Assembly (NCBI GenBank): GCA_003644265.1
Contig: QNBX01000005.1
Coordinates: 1-64,000 of the forward strand
Direction: 5' to 3'
Source of the DNA: Planctomycetota bacterium
GTDB taxonomy: Bacteria; Planctomycetota; B15-G4
Length of the DNA stretch: 64,000 nucleotides
This document shows positions 41,481 through 53,483 of this stretch, one piece after another. The translations under genes were made by a program, and so were the position numbers. The number at the start of each line of letters is the position of its first letter. Within the stretch, counting starts at the first letter, position 1. The notes under the pieces were generated by a model. It saw nothing but the letters and a program-made list of their open reading frames with translations. It was not told the origin of the DNA and did not search any database.

Positions 41481-44219
41481 ATGCCGCCCGCCCCCCCCCT
41501 CGGACGCCCGCCCGCCCCCGTGCCGCCCCCCGACGACAGCACTCCTCTGGATGTCGAGCGCGTACAGGAGCTGTTGTGGCAGCTGCTTCAGCAGCCCCCG
41601 GACGGGCAGGCAAGCTGGCTGGCGGCCCAGGACATCAGCGACGCCGAACGCGACGAGCTGCGCTCCCTCGCGAGCCACCACACGGCGGCGGGCACGCGCT
41701 TCGAGCGTCCGCTGGTCGCTCGCCCCACCGAGTCGGGCCAGCGCCTGCTGGCCGTGGCCCAGGGCGAGCTGCCCGAGCGCATCGGCGGCTACCGCATCCT
41801 GCGGCGCCTGGGCAGCGGCGGCATGGGCAGCGTCTACGAGGCCGAGCAGGAGCACCCGCGCCGCACCGTGGCGCTCAAGGTCATGGATCGTGGGCTGACG
41901 TCGGCGAGCGCCCGCCGGCGCTTCGCGTTCGAGTCGGAGGCCCTGGCGCGCCTGCGCCATCCGGGCATCGCCCAGGTGTACGAGGCCGTGGCGCCCGATG
42001 AGGGCGGCGCCGGCGCGCCCTGGTTCGCCATGGAGTTCGTACCCGGCGCGCGCTCCCTGATCGACTGGGCCGCGGCCGGCGAACGCAGCCTGCCCGAGCG
42101 CCTCTGCTTGTTTGCTGAGGTCTGCGACGCCGTGCACCACGGCCATCAGCGCGGCGTCATCCACCGCGACCTGAAGCCTGCCAACATCCTGGTGACCGAC
42201 GAGGGTCGGCCCAAGGTCATCGACTTCGGCGTGGCGCGCATGTCGGAGCCGGGGGCTGGCACGGGCAGCGAGACCATGGCCGGGCAGCTCATGGGCACCC
42301 TGGGCAACATGGCGCCCGAACAGATCCTGGGCGACCCGGACGAGATCGACACGCGCGCCGATGTCTACGCTCTCGGCACGGTGCTGTACGAGCTGCTCAC
42401 GGGCCGCCCGGCCTACGCGCTGTCGGGCAAGAGCGTGCCCGAGGCCACGCGCATCGTCACCAGCGAGGTCCCGCCGCGCCCTTCCAGCCTGGACGCGCGC
42501 CTGGCCGGCGACCTCGACGCCATCGTGCTCACGGCCATGGAGCGCGACCGCGACCGGCGCTACAACTCCGCCGCCGGGCTGGCGGCGGACATCCGCAGGC
42601 ACCTGTCCGACGAACCCATCTTGGCTCGCCGGCCCACCCTGGGCTATCAGTTCCAGCGCTTCGCCCGACGCAACAAGGTGGTCGTAACCGCCAGCGCGGT
42701 GGTGCTGCTGGCGCTGATCGCGGCCAGCGCGGTGAGCCTCGCGTTCGCCTGGCGCGCGGAGGAACAGGCCCGGGCCGCCGAGCTGGCCCGCGGGCACGAG
42801 TCCCTTGCGCGCACCGCCGCCGAGAGCGCCTTGGACGCCGAGGCCGACGCCCGCTTCAGCGCCGAGGCCGCGCTGGCAGAGGCCCGGGCCGCGCGTCGCG
42901 ACGCCGAGGCGGCCCACACCGAGGCCCTGCTCGCACGCGACGACGAGCGCGTGCAGCGGGAAGCCGCCCAGACCGCGCAGGCCCAGGCCGAGCAGTTCAG
43001 CACGCGCCTGGACGCCACGATCCAGTTCCTGCTGGAAGACGTCTTCAGCAAGCCCTACGAGGAGTTCGCCAGCCTGGGCCGCAAGGTCACCATCATGGAC
43101 GCGCTGGACCTGGCCGCCGCGGACGTGGGCGACATCGGCGACCCCTGGACCGAAGCCGAAGTGCGCACCTTCTTCGGCCATGCGTACATCGCCGTCGGGC
43201 GACCGCTCGACGCCGCGCAGCACCTGCGCCGCGCCCTGGCCCTGCGCGCCGGCCTGGAGGGCGTCCCCCAACCGCGGCCACTCCAGACGCTGCACGACCT
43301 GGCCGAGGCCGAGCAGTTTGCCGGCAACTACGAGACCGCACGCGAGCTGCACGACGAGATCCTGGCCCGGGTGGAGGGCGAGGGCCGGGCCGGCTCACTC
43401 GACCACGCCGAGGCCCTGGAGGCCTGCGCCATCCTGCTGCGCGATCTGGGCCAGATCGAGGAGGCGCTCTCGCGCCGCCAGCACGCGGGCGAGATCTTCA
43501 CCCGGATCTACGGGCCAGATCACCCCAAGGCCGTCTCGAACACCATCGGCCGGGCCGTGCTGCAGCGCCTGCGCGGCGAGCCCGCTCGGACCGCGGAGCT
43601 GCTGCCACAGACCATCACGGCCATGCTCTCCTGGTCGCCCGTACCGCAAGAGGAGCTGGCCCACGCCGCGACGGAGCTGGGCTCGGCGTTGATCCAGCTC
43701 GGGCGGCTCGACGACGCCCAGCCCCTGCTCGAAGAGGCCCTGGCCATCCGGCGACGCATGCTCGAACCGGACCACCCCTCGGTGGCCCACGGCATCGTGG
43801 CCCTGGGCGGGCTGCACCACGCGCGCGGCGAGTTCGATCGCGCCGCCGCGCTCTACGACGAGGCCATCGTCATTTACCGCGAGCGCTTCGGCGCGGGCCA
43901 CATCTTCCTGGCGGTGGTGCTCTCGAACCGCGGCAAGGCGCTGCTGGCGGGGGGCCGGGTCGAAGAGGCCGTCACGCCCCTCGAGCAGTCGCTGGCGGGC
44001 CTGCGCGAGGGCGGGCTCCTGCTCCAGGACCAGGGCCGGGAGGCGTCCGATTCCCTGGCCCAGGCCTACCTGCAACTGGACCGTCGCGACGACGCGGCGC
44101 GGCTGCTGGGCGAGCTGCTGGCCGCGATCAAGGCGGCAGACCAGCCCCAGTACAACGAGTGGAAGGCCTCCCTCGAGCGGGCCATCGCCGGGCTGCGCCG
44201 CGAGTCCGGGGAGCCGTAG
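41481..44219 (+). CDS. Membrane Ser/Thr protein kinase with coiled coil and TPR sensor region
   Basis: 912 residues. A Pro-rich start and small helical region come first, then the kinase domain at 104-375: GSGGMGSVY glycine loop, Lys in VALKVMD (about 134), HRDLKPANI (228-236), DFG (248-250), GTLGNMAPEQ and DVYALGTVLYELLTG. Then come a transmembrane helix (400-423), an Ala/Glu/Arg-rich coiled coil (425-505) and tetratricopeptide repeats to the end (pairs such as HTFFGHAYIAVGRP, LEEALAIRRRMLEPDHPSVAHG). ATG 41481 lies within a TACCAT hexamer; if that is the -10, the real start could be GTG 41520. Upstream gene is divergent. Ligand and targets are unknown. Confidence 0.9.
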   Translation: MPPAPPLGRPPAPVPPPDDSTPLDVERVQELLWQLLQQPPDGQASWLAAQDISDAERDELRSLASHHTAAGTRFERPLVARPTESGQRLLAVAQGELPERIGGYRILRRLGSGGMGSVYEAEQEHPRRTVALKVMDRGLTSASARRRFAFESEALARLRHPGIAQVYEAVAPDEGGAGAPWFAMEFVPGARSLIDWAAAGERSLPERLCLFAEVCDAVHHGHQRGVIHRDLKPANILVTDEGRPKVIDFGVARMSEPGAGTGSETMAGQLMGTLGNMAPEQILGDPDEIDTRADVYALGTVLYELLTGRPAYALSGKSVPEATRIVTSEVPPRPSSLDARLAGDLDAIVLTAMERDRDRRYNSAAGLAADIRRHLSDEPILARRPTLGYQFQRFARRNKVVVTASAVVLLALIAASAVSLAFAWRAEEQARAAELARGHESLARTAAESALDAEADARFSAEAALAEARAARRDAEAAHTEALLARDDERVQREAAQTAQAQAEQFSTRLDATIQFLLEDVFSKPYEEFASLGRKVTIMDALDLAAADVGDIGDPWTEAEVRTFFGHAYIAVGRPLDAAQHLRRALALRAGLEGVPQPRPLQTLHDLAEAEQFAGNYETARELHDEILARVEGEGRAGSLDHAEALEACAILLRDLGQIEEALSRRQHAGEIFTRIYGPDHPKAVSNTIGRAVLQRLRGEPARTAELLPQTITAMLSWSPVPQEELAHAATELGSALIQLGRLDDAQPLLEEALAIRRRMLEPDHPSVAHGIVALGGLHHARGEFDRAAALYDEAIVIYRERFGAGHIFLAVVLSNRGKALLAGGRVEEAVTPLEQSLAGLREGGLLLQDQGREASDSLAQAYLQLDRRDDAARLLGELLAAIKAADQPQYNEWKASLERAIAGLRRESGEP

Positions 44220-44252
44220 CGGCTCACTCAGGCGCGTGGCGGCCGACGCGGC

Positions 44253-47093
44253 CTACTCGCCGACGCGCCCCCGGGCCGGGCCGTCCACCGCGTAGCAGCT
44301 GCCGGGGAACACGGGCGCCCCCGCGCCAGCAGCGTCGCCGGCGCCGGCAGCACCCGCCGGCAGCTTGCGCACCTCGGCGGCGCAGACCTTGAACTCGGCG
44401 GTCTGGGTCACAGGGTCACCCTCGTCGTTGGTGAGCAGGTTGGCGCGGGCCTCGGCGAAGTGCAGCGGCATCCAGAGGCAGCCCTTGCGCACCTGGCGCG
44501 AGACGTGCGCGCGCACGGTGATGGCGCCGCGGCGGGTGGACACCTCGACCAGCTCACCTTCGGCGATGCCGCGCTGGCCGGCGTCCTTGGGGTGGATCTC
44601 CACGAAGGCCTCGCCCTGCTTGGCCACCAGGCCCTGCTCGCGGCGCGTCTGGGTGGCTGCGTTGTAGTGGTAGAGCGTGCGCCCGGTGCTGAGCAGCAGG
44701 GCGTACTGCTCGCAGGCCTGCTCCAGCGGCGGGCGGTAGCTGACGGCCTGAAACAGGCCCTTGCCGCGCAGCACGCCGCCTTCGTGCAAGAAGCCCGTGC
44801 CGGGGTGCTCAGGCGTGGGGCAGGGCCACTGCAGGCCGCTCATGCCTTCGTGCAGCTCGGTGTCCACGCGCGCGTGGCTGATGCCGGCGAATTTGGGCGT
44901 GTCGCGCACGAACTCGTCGTAGACCTCGGACGCGCTGTCGAAGTGCCAGTCGGCGCCGGACGCGTTGGCCAGGGCGATCAGGATCTGCCAGTCGGCGCGG
45001 GCGCCGGTCGGCGGCTCCACGGCCTTGCGCACGCGCTGCACGCGGCGCTCGGAGTTGGTGAAGGTGCCCTCCTTCTCGGCAAACACGGCGCTGGGCAAGA
45101 CCACGTCGGCAAAGCGCGCGGTCTCGTTCAGGAACGGCTCCTGGATCACCAGGAACTCCACGTCGTTCATGCGCTGCTCGAGCGCCGCCACGTTGGGCTC
45201 CGACAGCAGGATGTCCTCGCCCATGACGTACATGCCGCGGATCTGGCTGCCCACGGCCTTCATCATCACGTTCAGGTTCATGCCGGGGTTGGGGTCGAGC
45301 TTCACGCCCCAGCTGGCCTCGTACTTGGCGCGGGCCTCATCATCGTCCACGCGCTGGTAGCCCGGCAGGTAGATCGGCGTGGCGCCGGCGTCGTTGGCGC
45401 CCTGCACGTTGTTCTGGCCGCGCAGGGGGTTCATGCCCGACGAGGGCTTGCCCAGGTGTCCGGTCATGAGCACCAGGTTGGCCAGGGCGTACACGTTGTC
45501 CGTGCCGTGGCTGTGCTCGGTGATGCCCAGGGTGTAGTAGATGCCGGCGCGCTCGGTGGTGGCGTACTTGCGCGCGGTCCAGCGGATGTCCTCGGCGCTA
45601 ACGCCGGTGATCTCCTCGGCCGCCTCGGGCGAGTAGCTCTTGACCGCCTCGCGCACGGCCTCGAAGCCCTCGGTGTGATCGCGGATGAAGGCCTCGTCGC
45701 ACAGGCCCTCCTCGATGATCGTGTGGGCCATGGCGTTGAGCAGCCACACGTCCGCGCCCAGCTTCAGGCGCAGGTGCTTCTCGGCCATGGTCGTCATCCA
45801 GATGGCGCGCGGGTCGGCCACGACCATGCTGGCGCCGCGCTTGACCGCGCGCTTCATCTCCATGGCGATGATCGGGTGGGCCTCCGACGTGTTGGAGCCG
45901 ATCACGAACAGGAAGTCCGCGTCGCGGATCTCCCCGATCGAGTTCGTCATCGCGCCGGCGCCGAAGGTGGTGACCAGACCGGCCACCGTTGGAGCGTGTC
46001 AGGTGGCCGCGCATTGATGCACGTTGTTCGTTCGGAACACCGCGCGCGACAGCTTCTGCACCAGGTAGTTCTCCTCCATGGTGCAGCGGCTGCTGCTCAC
46101 GAAGCCCAGGGCGTCGTGGCCGTGACGCTCGCTCACGCCCGCCAGGCCCTCGGCCGTGCGGGCCAGGGCGTCCTCCCAGCTGGTCTCGTGCAGCTCGCCA
46201 TCGTCGCCGCGCACCAGGGGCGACGTGAGCCGATCCTCGTGGTGGATGAACTCGTAGGCAAAGCGGCCCTTCACGCACAGGTTGCCGTCGTTGGTGGTGC
46301 TGCCCGGGTCGGGGCTGGTGACCTTGACCACGCGCCCGCGGCCATCGTTGCCGTCGGGGTCGACGTTCAGGTCGAGCTGGCAGCCCACGCCGCAGTAGTT
46401 GCAGGTGGAGCGCACCTTGGTCAGCTCGCGCTCGGGCAGCGCGCCCGCCAGCAGCGGACCCTTCTCGCCCATGGCGCCCGTGGGGCAGGTGTCGATACAG
46501 CCGCCGCACATCTCGCAGGTTGTGTCCAGCAGCGAGAGCTGATCGACGGTGCTGATGGTGGTCTCGATGCCGCGCCCGGCCAGGGTGATGGCGGAGACGG
46601 CCTCGACCTCGTCGCAGTAGCGCACGCAGCGCGCGCAGGCGATGCAGGTGTCGGGGTCAAAGTGGATGAACGCGTTGCGGTCGTCCGGGCGACCCGCGCG
46701 GCGCGCCGGCACGCGGCCCCAGTCGGTGGGCGCCTCGTAGCGCGCCACCATGTCCAGCAGCTGGTTGGGCGCGCCCTTCTCCGCCTCCTCGCGCTCGGCC
46801 GGATGGTCGGTCATGTAGAGCGACAGCAGCGTCTTGCGGTGGCGAGTGATGCGCTCGCTCTCGGCGCTGACCTCGCTGCCGGCGCTGGCCTTGGTGGCGC
46901 AGGCGGGCACCAGCCGGCGCTGGCCCGAGACCTCCACCAGGCAGGTGCGACAGGCGCCGGCGGGCTTGAGCCGCGGGTCGTGGCACAGGGTGGGGATGTG
47001 TACGCCCTCGCGCCGCGCCACCTCCAGGATCGTCTCGCCAGGTGCGAAGCTGACCTCGCGACCCTCCAGCGTGAGCGTGGTGCGAGCGATCAT
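44253..47093 (-). CDS. fdhA: Selenocysteine-containing NAD-linked formate dehydrogenase, alpha (molybdenum/tungsten) subunit
   Basis: Oxidises formate to CO2, or the reverse. 946 residues when the in-frame TGA at 45999-46001 is read as Sec365. Order: 2Fe-2S ferredoxin domain (C37, C48, C51, C65), two 4Fe-4S motifs (C150/153/156/160 and C193/196/199/203), a further 4Fe-4S (C231, C234, C238, C273) and the bis-MGD catalytic domain. The active site reads NNVHQCAAT-Sec-HAPTVAGL, aligning with the CARV-Sec-HGPSVAGL site of E. coli FdhF. Sequence on both sides of the TGA is intact and in one frame, and a SECIS-like hairpin follows. AGGAG lies 9 nt before the ATG at 47093. The N-terminal domain is that of NAD-dependent soluble enzymes. 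The diaphorase partner is at 49727-51529. Confidence 0.9.
45969..46001 (-). promoter_or_regulatory. Bacterial SECIS element with Sec UGA codon
   Basis: On the minus strand TGA (46001-45999) is followed after 11 nt by GGTGGCCGGTCTGGTCACC (45987-45969). This folds as a 7-bp stem, GGUGGCC pairing with GGUCACC with one G-U pair, around a GGUCU loop. The apical GGUCU and its distance from UGA match the E. coli fdhF SECIS, which binds SelB. It lies within coding sequence (HAPTVAGLVTT). Confidence 0.85.
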
Positions 47094-47227
47094 GGGCGGC
47101 GGCTCCTGTGAATTGCAGCGACGGGAGCCGGCCGTTGCGCGCATGCATCACGCCGGCCCCGGGAGGGCTGAGCATTGTAGGCCAACTCGGCCCGTGGCTC
47201 GATGGCCCTGCGCGCCGCGGCGCGGGA

Positions 47228-48124
47228 TCAAACGTCGTGGCGCTCGTGATACGGCACCTCGCGTGCGGCTTGGCGCAGCCGCGCCAGGCGCGCCACGTAG
47301 CCATCCACGGAGTGATTGGCCGTGTCCAGGCTGGCAGGCAGCTCGGTGATCAGCATGACATCGGGGTCGAGCAGGATCTGCCGGGACTCCAGGTAGCTGT
47401 AGATCGCATCGGTCCAGAGCAGGATCTCCGGGCCCACGTGGGCGTAGAGCAGCACGTCGTCGTCCGGGATGTAGGGCGGCATGTCGGCCACGGGGTCGCC
47501 CCGATACACGACCCGGTCCACGCGCAGGCCGGTACCGCCGTTGGTGAGTTGCAGGGCCCCGTCCAGGGTGGTCACCTTGGGCTGGCCAAAGGTGACGGCC
47601 TGCACCTCGTAGCCGGCTTGATCCAGGTACAGGCCCGCCACCACGGCCAAGGCCCCTCCCATGGAGTGCCCCGTGAGCACCACCGGCTGATCGGCGTCCA
47701 GCTCCGCCAAGAGCACGAAGCCCAGCTGCTGTCCGACCCGCAGGAAGCCCTCGTGCATGTCGATCTCGATGAATTCGGCACGCTCCAGGTCCACCACCGC
47801 GTCCACCGCCAGATTGGGCAAGGAGGACGTGCCACGAATGGAGACGACCTGGCGTCCGCCCTCGTTCGTCACGTGGTAGCGCACATCGCTCAACGGCAGG
47901 ACGCCGTGTTGCACGCTCGCGCCGAAGCGCGCCTCGATCTCGGCCTCGCTTTGATAGGCCAGCTGGGAGTGCTCGGCCAGCGTGTGCAGCTCGTCGAAGT
48001 CGACCGGGTGGTTCGTCTGGGTCGGCGGCGGCACGAAGGCGTCGCCCAGCGACGCGCAGGCACCCAACAGGCTCGAGACCAGCAGCGCCAACGAGACGTA
48101 CGACAACGGACGGACGGACAGCAT
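47228..48124 (-). CDS. Lipase class 3-like lipoprotein (alpha/beta hydrolase)
   Basis: 298 residues with a lipoprotein signal (VSSLLGAC, Cys23). The nucleophile elbow is TGHSMGGAL with Ser154, preceded by QVVSIRGTSS (oxyanion strand) and followed by VTFGQPKV and YRGDPVADMPP, where Asp in GDPV is the expected acid; a His appears in YAHVGPE. This pattern matches fungal-type (class 3) lipases. It acts at the envelope on lipids or esters. GGGAGG lies 6 nt before the ATG. It lies 134 nt downstream of the fdhA start on the same strand and is divergent from the MscS gene. Confidence 0.87.
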   Translation of the reverse strand: MLSVRPLSYVSLALLVSSLLGACASLGDAFVPPPTQTNHPVDFDELHTLAEHSQLAYQSEAEIEARFGASVQHGVLPLSDVRYHVTNEGGRQVVSIRGTSSLPNLAVDAVVDLERAEFIEIDMHEGFLRVGQQLGFVLLAELDADQPVVLTGHSMGGALAVVAGLYLDQAGYEVQAVTFGQPKVTTLDGALQLTNGGTGLRVDRVVYRGDPVADMPPYIPDDDVLLYAHVGPEILLWTDAIYSYLESRQILLDPDVMLITELPASLDTANHSVDGYVARLARLRQAAREVPYHERHDV

Positions 48125-48377
48125 GCTTGGCCTCCCCCTCTTGTGCTCTGGTTCACGCCGCGCGTGCACTGATGCAGATCACGGTGAGACATCCCCTGCG
48201 CGGCTCTCGGATGGTGCGCTTCCTCACGGGGGCGGTCAAATGCACCGCCCTTGATGGCGCCGCCCTGCGCGGCCTCGCCCTGCACCTGGTCTGCAGGTAC
48301 GCTGACCCCGTCGTGACCAGCGCCCCCCACGAGCAACGCCGCCGAGCGAGCAGCCCCTCGGGGCTGGCGGGTCGCCT

Positions 48378-49726
<1,349 letters not shown>

Positions 49727-49730
<4 letters not shown>

Positions 49731-51529
49731 CCGACCGCGAACTCGTCCCCGAAGTGCTTCAGCGCCGTGGTCAGCGGCAGGCTCGCGGCCTGGCCCAGCC
49801 CGCAGATGGAGCCCTCGTTCATCTGCCAGGCGGCGTCGGCCACCTTGTCGAGCGGCTTGGGATGGTCCTTGCCGTTGCCGCCGGTCGCGCCGCCCGTGGC
49901 AGCGCCCGCTGAACTCGCGCTGACGCTGCCGCTCGCGCCTCCAGCATGCGCGTCGCTCGCCGCGGACCGATGGCGCTTCAGCATCGTGTGCAGATAGAAC
50001 GTGCCGATGCGGCAGGGCGCGCACTGGCCGCAGCTCTCGTCCTCGAAGAACTTGAGCTGCTGCTCCACGGCCCAGGGCATGGAGACGCTGTCGTTGAGCA
50101 CGACCACGCCCGACGAGCCGAGCATGGAACCCACGCCGCCCAGGGTCTTGAAGTCGAGCGGGATGGCGCGCATGTCGGCCGGCAAGAAGCCGCTGCTGGC
50201 GCCGCCGGGCGAGAAGGCCTTGAGCGTGCCGACGTAGCCGCCGGCCGCGGCCACCAGCTCGTCGAGGGTCACGCCGAGGGGCAGCTCGTAGGTGCCGGGG
50301 CGCACGACGTGGCCGCTCACGCAGTAGAGCTTGGTGCCCGCCTCGGCGCGCCCGAGCGCAGCGAACCACGGCCCGCCGCGCTCCACGATGGAGGGCACGC
50401 AGGCGATGGTCTCCACGTTGTGCATCAGCGTGGGCATGCCCCAGAGGCCGTTCTCGACGGGGAAGGGAGGCTTGAGCCGCGGCATGCCGCGCTTGCCCTC
50501 CAGCGCCTCGATCAGCGCGGTCTCCTCGCCGCAGATGTAGGCGCCCTGGCCGGCGTGCATGTGAAAGCGCACGCCCGGGAAGCGATCGCTGGCCTCGGCG
50601 TCGGCGATCTCGCGCGCGATCACATCCCAGGGCACGCCGAACTCGCCGCGCAGATAGAGGTAGACGTCCGCGGCGCCGGTGGCCGCGGCCGCGATGGCCA
50701 GCCCCTCCAGCACGCGGTCGGGGCGGCGCATGAGCAGCTCGCGGTCCTTGAAGGTGCCGGGCTCGCCCTCGTCGCCATTGAGCACCACGTAGCGGCGCGT
50801 CTCGGGCTGGCCGTGCACCGCGCGCCACTTGATGTGCGCGGGGAAGCCGGCGCCGCCACGGCCCTGCAGGCCCGAGGTCTCGAGCTGCTCGAAGAGCGCC
50901 TCGGGGCCCAGCTGCTGCGCCTGGCGGAAGGCGGCGCCGCTGCGATCGGGCGCGCCATACAGGTTCAGGGCCAGCTGCTCGGGGTCGTCGCGCTCGGGGC
51001 CGACGTGGCCGCGCCACTCGACGGCGGGCGCGGTGGACTCGCTGGTCGGTCCGGCGTCGGCGGCGGAAGCGTCGGCCGCCGAGTTGCCGCCCGCGCCCCC
51101 CGGCGTCATGCCCTGCGCTGCCTCGGACTCCAGCTGCTCCCACTGTCCGTCGGCGCGCTGTACGTCCTGCACCGTCAGCTTCGGCAGCACGCGGCGCTCG
51201 CGCAGCACGGCGGGCGGCACGTCGCATCCGGCCAGGCACGACACGCCCTCGCAGGGCATGCCCGCGTCCTGCGCCGCCGCCAGCACGTCGTCGGCGCCCG
51301 CCAGCCGGCACGACAGCCCGGTGCACACGCGCACCTTCTGCTGAGGGCGCGACAGCAGGTGGTAGAAGCTGGCCACGCCGTACACCTCGGCCTCCGGCAC
51401 GCCCGTGTCCCGGGCCACCTGCCGCGCCACGCCCGCGTCGATGCCGCCGAGCTGCTCCAGACGCTCGTGGACCTCGGCGCGGCGCGCGTCGCCCTCGCTG
51501 GGAGCCGGGTGATGCTGGTCGGGGGTCAT
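49727..51529 (-). CDS. NuoE-NuoF fusion: diaphorase subunit of NAD-dependent formate dehydrogenase
   Basis: 600 residues. The N-terminal about 130 residues are NuoE/FdsG-like thioredoxin-fold 2Fe-2S (C69, C74, C98, C102; VYGVASFYHLLS). A Gly/Ala/Ser linker (about 140-165) joins a NuoF/FdsB domain: FMN/NADH-binding GRGGAGFPAHIKW, NGDEGEPGTFKDR, GAYICGEETALIEALEGKRG, and 4Fe-4S ESCGQCAPCRIGT with the fourth Cys in SICGLGQ. An Ala/Gly/Ser insertion of about 35 residues separates the last two. Transfers electrons from formate dehydrogenase to NAD+. It starts with ATGA overlapping the upstream hydrolase stop. It is separated from fdhA by a lipase and a channel gene. Confidence 0.87.
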
Positions 51530-53481
51530 GGGTCGTTCCTCAAGACGGCCAGATGCTCGCGCAGAATGCGCCGCACCTCCTGGATCACCAGCGGGTTCTC
51601 CTGGCAGGAGTGGCCCAGGGACACCAGCAGCTCCGACTCCACGCCGGGCATCCAGGCGGCGGTGTACTCCACCACGCCGTCGTCCGCATGCACCACCTGC
51701 TCGGGGTCGTCGGGGTCGGCGTCGCCGATGGCGATGATCGAGTGCATGCTCACCCAGGGCGCGATGGGCGCCTTGGACAGGCGCTCCAGCAACGGGCTGG
51801 ACGGGTCCATGTTGTCGAGCGAGGTGGGTACGCGGTTGCGCAGCACCTTCGGCACCTGCTGGCCGCTCTGGCCCACCATGTTCGTCACCATCCCCTGGAT
51901 TTGCCCCGGCACCGAGATGAACTTGGCCATCATGCGCGAGTACCAGGCGGCGGCCCGATAGCTGCCGCGGTGGGGAGTCGAGATGAACACCGCCCGGCTC
52001 ACCTCGGGCGAAGCCCGATAGTCGATGGCATCGCGCACCAGCTGTTCCTGCTCCGCGGGCAGATCGAAGTCCTCCAGTGACTTGCCGAGCTCCGCTTCGA
52101 ACCAGTCCATGTTGCCGTCGGAGATCAGCATGCGCACCAGCAGGCCGCCCTGGCTGTGCCCCACCAGCACGACGTTGTTGAGACCCGGGTCCGTGCCCTC
52201 GGGGTCGGCCGCCTCGATCTGCTCGGCGAGTTGCTGACGCAGCGTGAGCGCCGAGAAGCCGATGGGGTTGCCGCTGGCGTACTGGAAGAACATGAACTGC
52301 GCCCGCTCGCGCAGCTCCGGATCGCCCAGCAGGGTGTTGAGCATCTCGGCCCAGTAGGCCGGGTTGGAGGCGGTGCCGTGGATGAAGACCACCGGGGTGC
52401 GACCCTTGACCAGCGGGCGCACGGCCACCAGCCGGTTCTCGCGCACGGCCCGGCTGCCCTCGAACAGCCCGGCCAGGCTGAACTTCCAGAGCGGCGAGTC
52501 GTGCAGGGAGTAGGCCAGCAGCGCGGACAGGTCGGCCTCCAGTGGCACCACGCTGTCGCCCACGATCACGTCGCTCGGGTCGTAGGCCGAGTGCAGCTCG
52601 AGCGTGGCGTCGACGCCCGTCGACAGATCCTCCAGCCCCCCGTGCAGGCGCAGCAGCGCGGTGGCCGGCACGAAGCCACGTGATCCGTCGGCCCTGATCC
52701 CCACCAGCGGCACGCCCAGGCCCGAGTCGCGCATGCGCAGGCTGAGCCCCTCCAGCAGGAACTCGTCGCCGGGCACGTAGCGATCGAACTCCGCCTGCGT
52801 CCAGGGCGTGCCGGTCGTGTCGAGCTCGATCTTCAGCCGCCCCACGGGCAGCTCGCGCTCATGCGGCGCGAAGGGCTGGTAGGCGCCGTCCACCTGGCTG
52901 AAGGCGCGCTGCAAGCCGCTGTTGTAGAGATCGCAGGCCCAGCGGAAGCGCCGGTCGTAGGGGTTGGGAGGCACCGGGTCCTCGTCGCCCATCAGGTACA
53001 GCCAGGCGTAGACGGCCGAGGCCAGAAAGCCGTAGGTACACTCGTCGTGCTGGCGCCCGTGATGGAACGACAGCTCGGCCAAGGCAAACAGGTTCTCACG
53101 CGTGGGCTCGTCCAGGCTCACCTCGTGCAGGGCCTGGACGGCCTCCCAGCTGCTGTAGTGCGACAGCTCGGTCAGGCTGTACTGGTGCAGCACCGCGCCG
53201 GTGGCCGCGCTGACCTCGTCGCTCACCAGGGCGGTGCGGTTGAGCGTCGCGTAGACCCTGTCGGAGCCCACGCGGTCCACGGCGATGGTGGGCTCGAAGA
53301 TGCCGCAGCCCCCCACCAGCAGCGCGAGCATCGGCAGGGCGCGTCGCACGCACGACCAGCCCGGCCAGCAAGCTGCGCCCACACGAGCAGGTGCGGGCGC
53401 CGGGCGGTCAGGCGCAGAGCCTTCGGCGCCGAACGTCACAACAAGCGGAAAGCCACGTCGGGCGGGCGCGGGCGTGGGCAT
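51526..53481 (-). CDS. Exported alpha/beta hydrolase (PGAP1/lipase-like)
   Basis: 651 residues. A long N-terminus precedes a lipoprotein-like signal (RRALPMLALLVGGCG). The central region is unassigned; the hydrolase domain is near the C-terminus: VVFIHGTASNPAYW, NNVVLVGHSQGGLLVRM (nucleophile Ser near 438), VFISTPHRGS, and HADDGVVEY with SLGHSCQEN supplying likely Asp and His. Esterase or lipase activity is expected. ATG 53481 lies 2 nt after the upstream stop with AAGGA 6 nt before it; GTG 53349 would give a standard short signal peptide. It is coupled to the diaphorase gene below by ATGA, an odd partnership. Confidence 0.78.
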   Translation of the reverse strand: MPTPAPARRGFPLVVTFGAEGSAPDRPAPAPARVGAACWPGWSCVRRALPMLALLVGGCGIFEPTIAVDRVGSDRVYATLNRTALVSDEVSAATGAVLHQYSLTELSHYSSWEAVQALHEVSLDEPTRENLFALAELSFHHGRQHDECTYGFLASAVYAWLYLMGDEDPVPPNPYDRRFRWACDLYNSGLQRAFSQVDGAYQPFAPHERELPVGRLKIELDTTGTPWTQAEFDRYVPGDEFLLEGLSLRMRDSGLGVPLVGIRADGSRGFVPATALLRLHGGLEDLSTGVDATLELHSAYDPSDVIVGDSVVPLEADLSALLAYSLHDSPLWKFSLAGLFEGSRAVRENRLVAVRPLVKGRTPVVFIHGTASNPAYWAEMLNTLLGDPELRERAQFMFFQYASGNPIGFSALTLRQQLAEQIEAADPEGTDPGLNNVVLVGHSQGGLLVRMLISDGNMDWFEAELGKSLEDFDLPAEQEQLVRDAIDYRASPEVSRAVFISTPHRGSYRAAAWYSRMMAKFISVPGQIQGMVTNMVGQSGQQVPKVLRNRVPTSLDNMDPSSPLLERLSKAPIAPWVSMHSIIAIGDADPDDPEQVVHADDGVVEYTAAWMPGVESELLVSLGHSCQENPLVIQEVRRILREHLAVLRNDP

Positions 53482-53483
53482 AG

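Noticed and set aside
45999..46001. TGA as a nonsense mutation making a formate dehydrogenase pseudogene or two genes
   Set aside because: The codon sits exactly at the Sec position, both flanks are fully conserved in one frame, and a SECIS-like hairpin follows.
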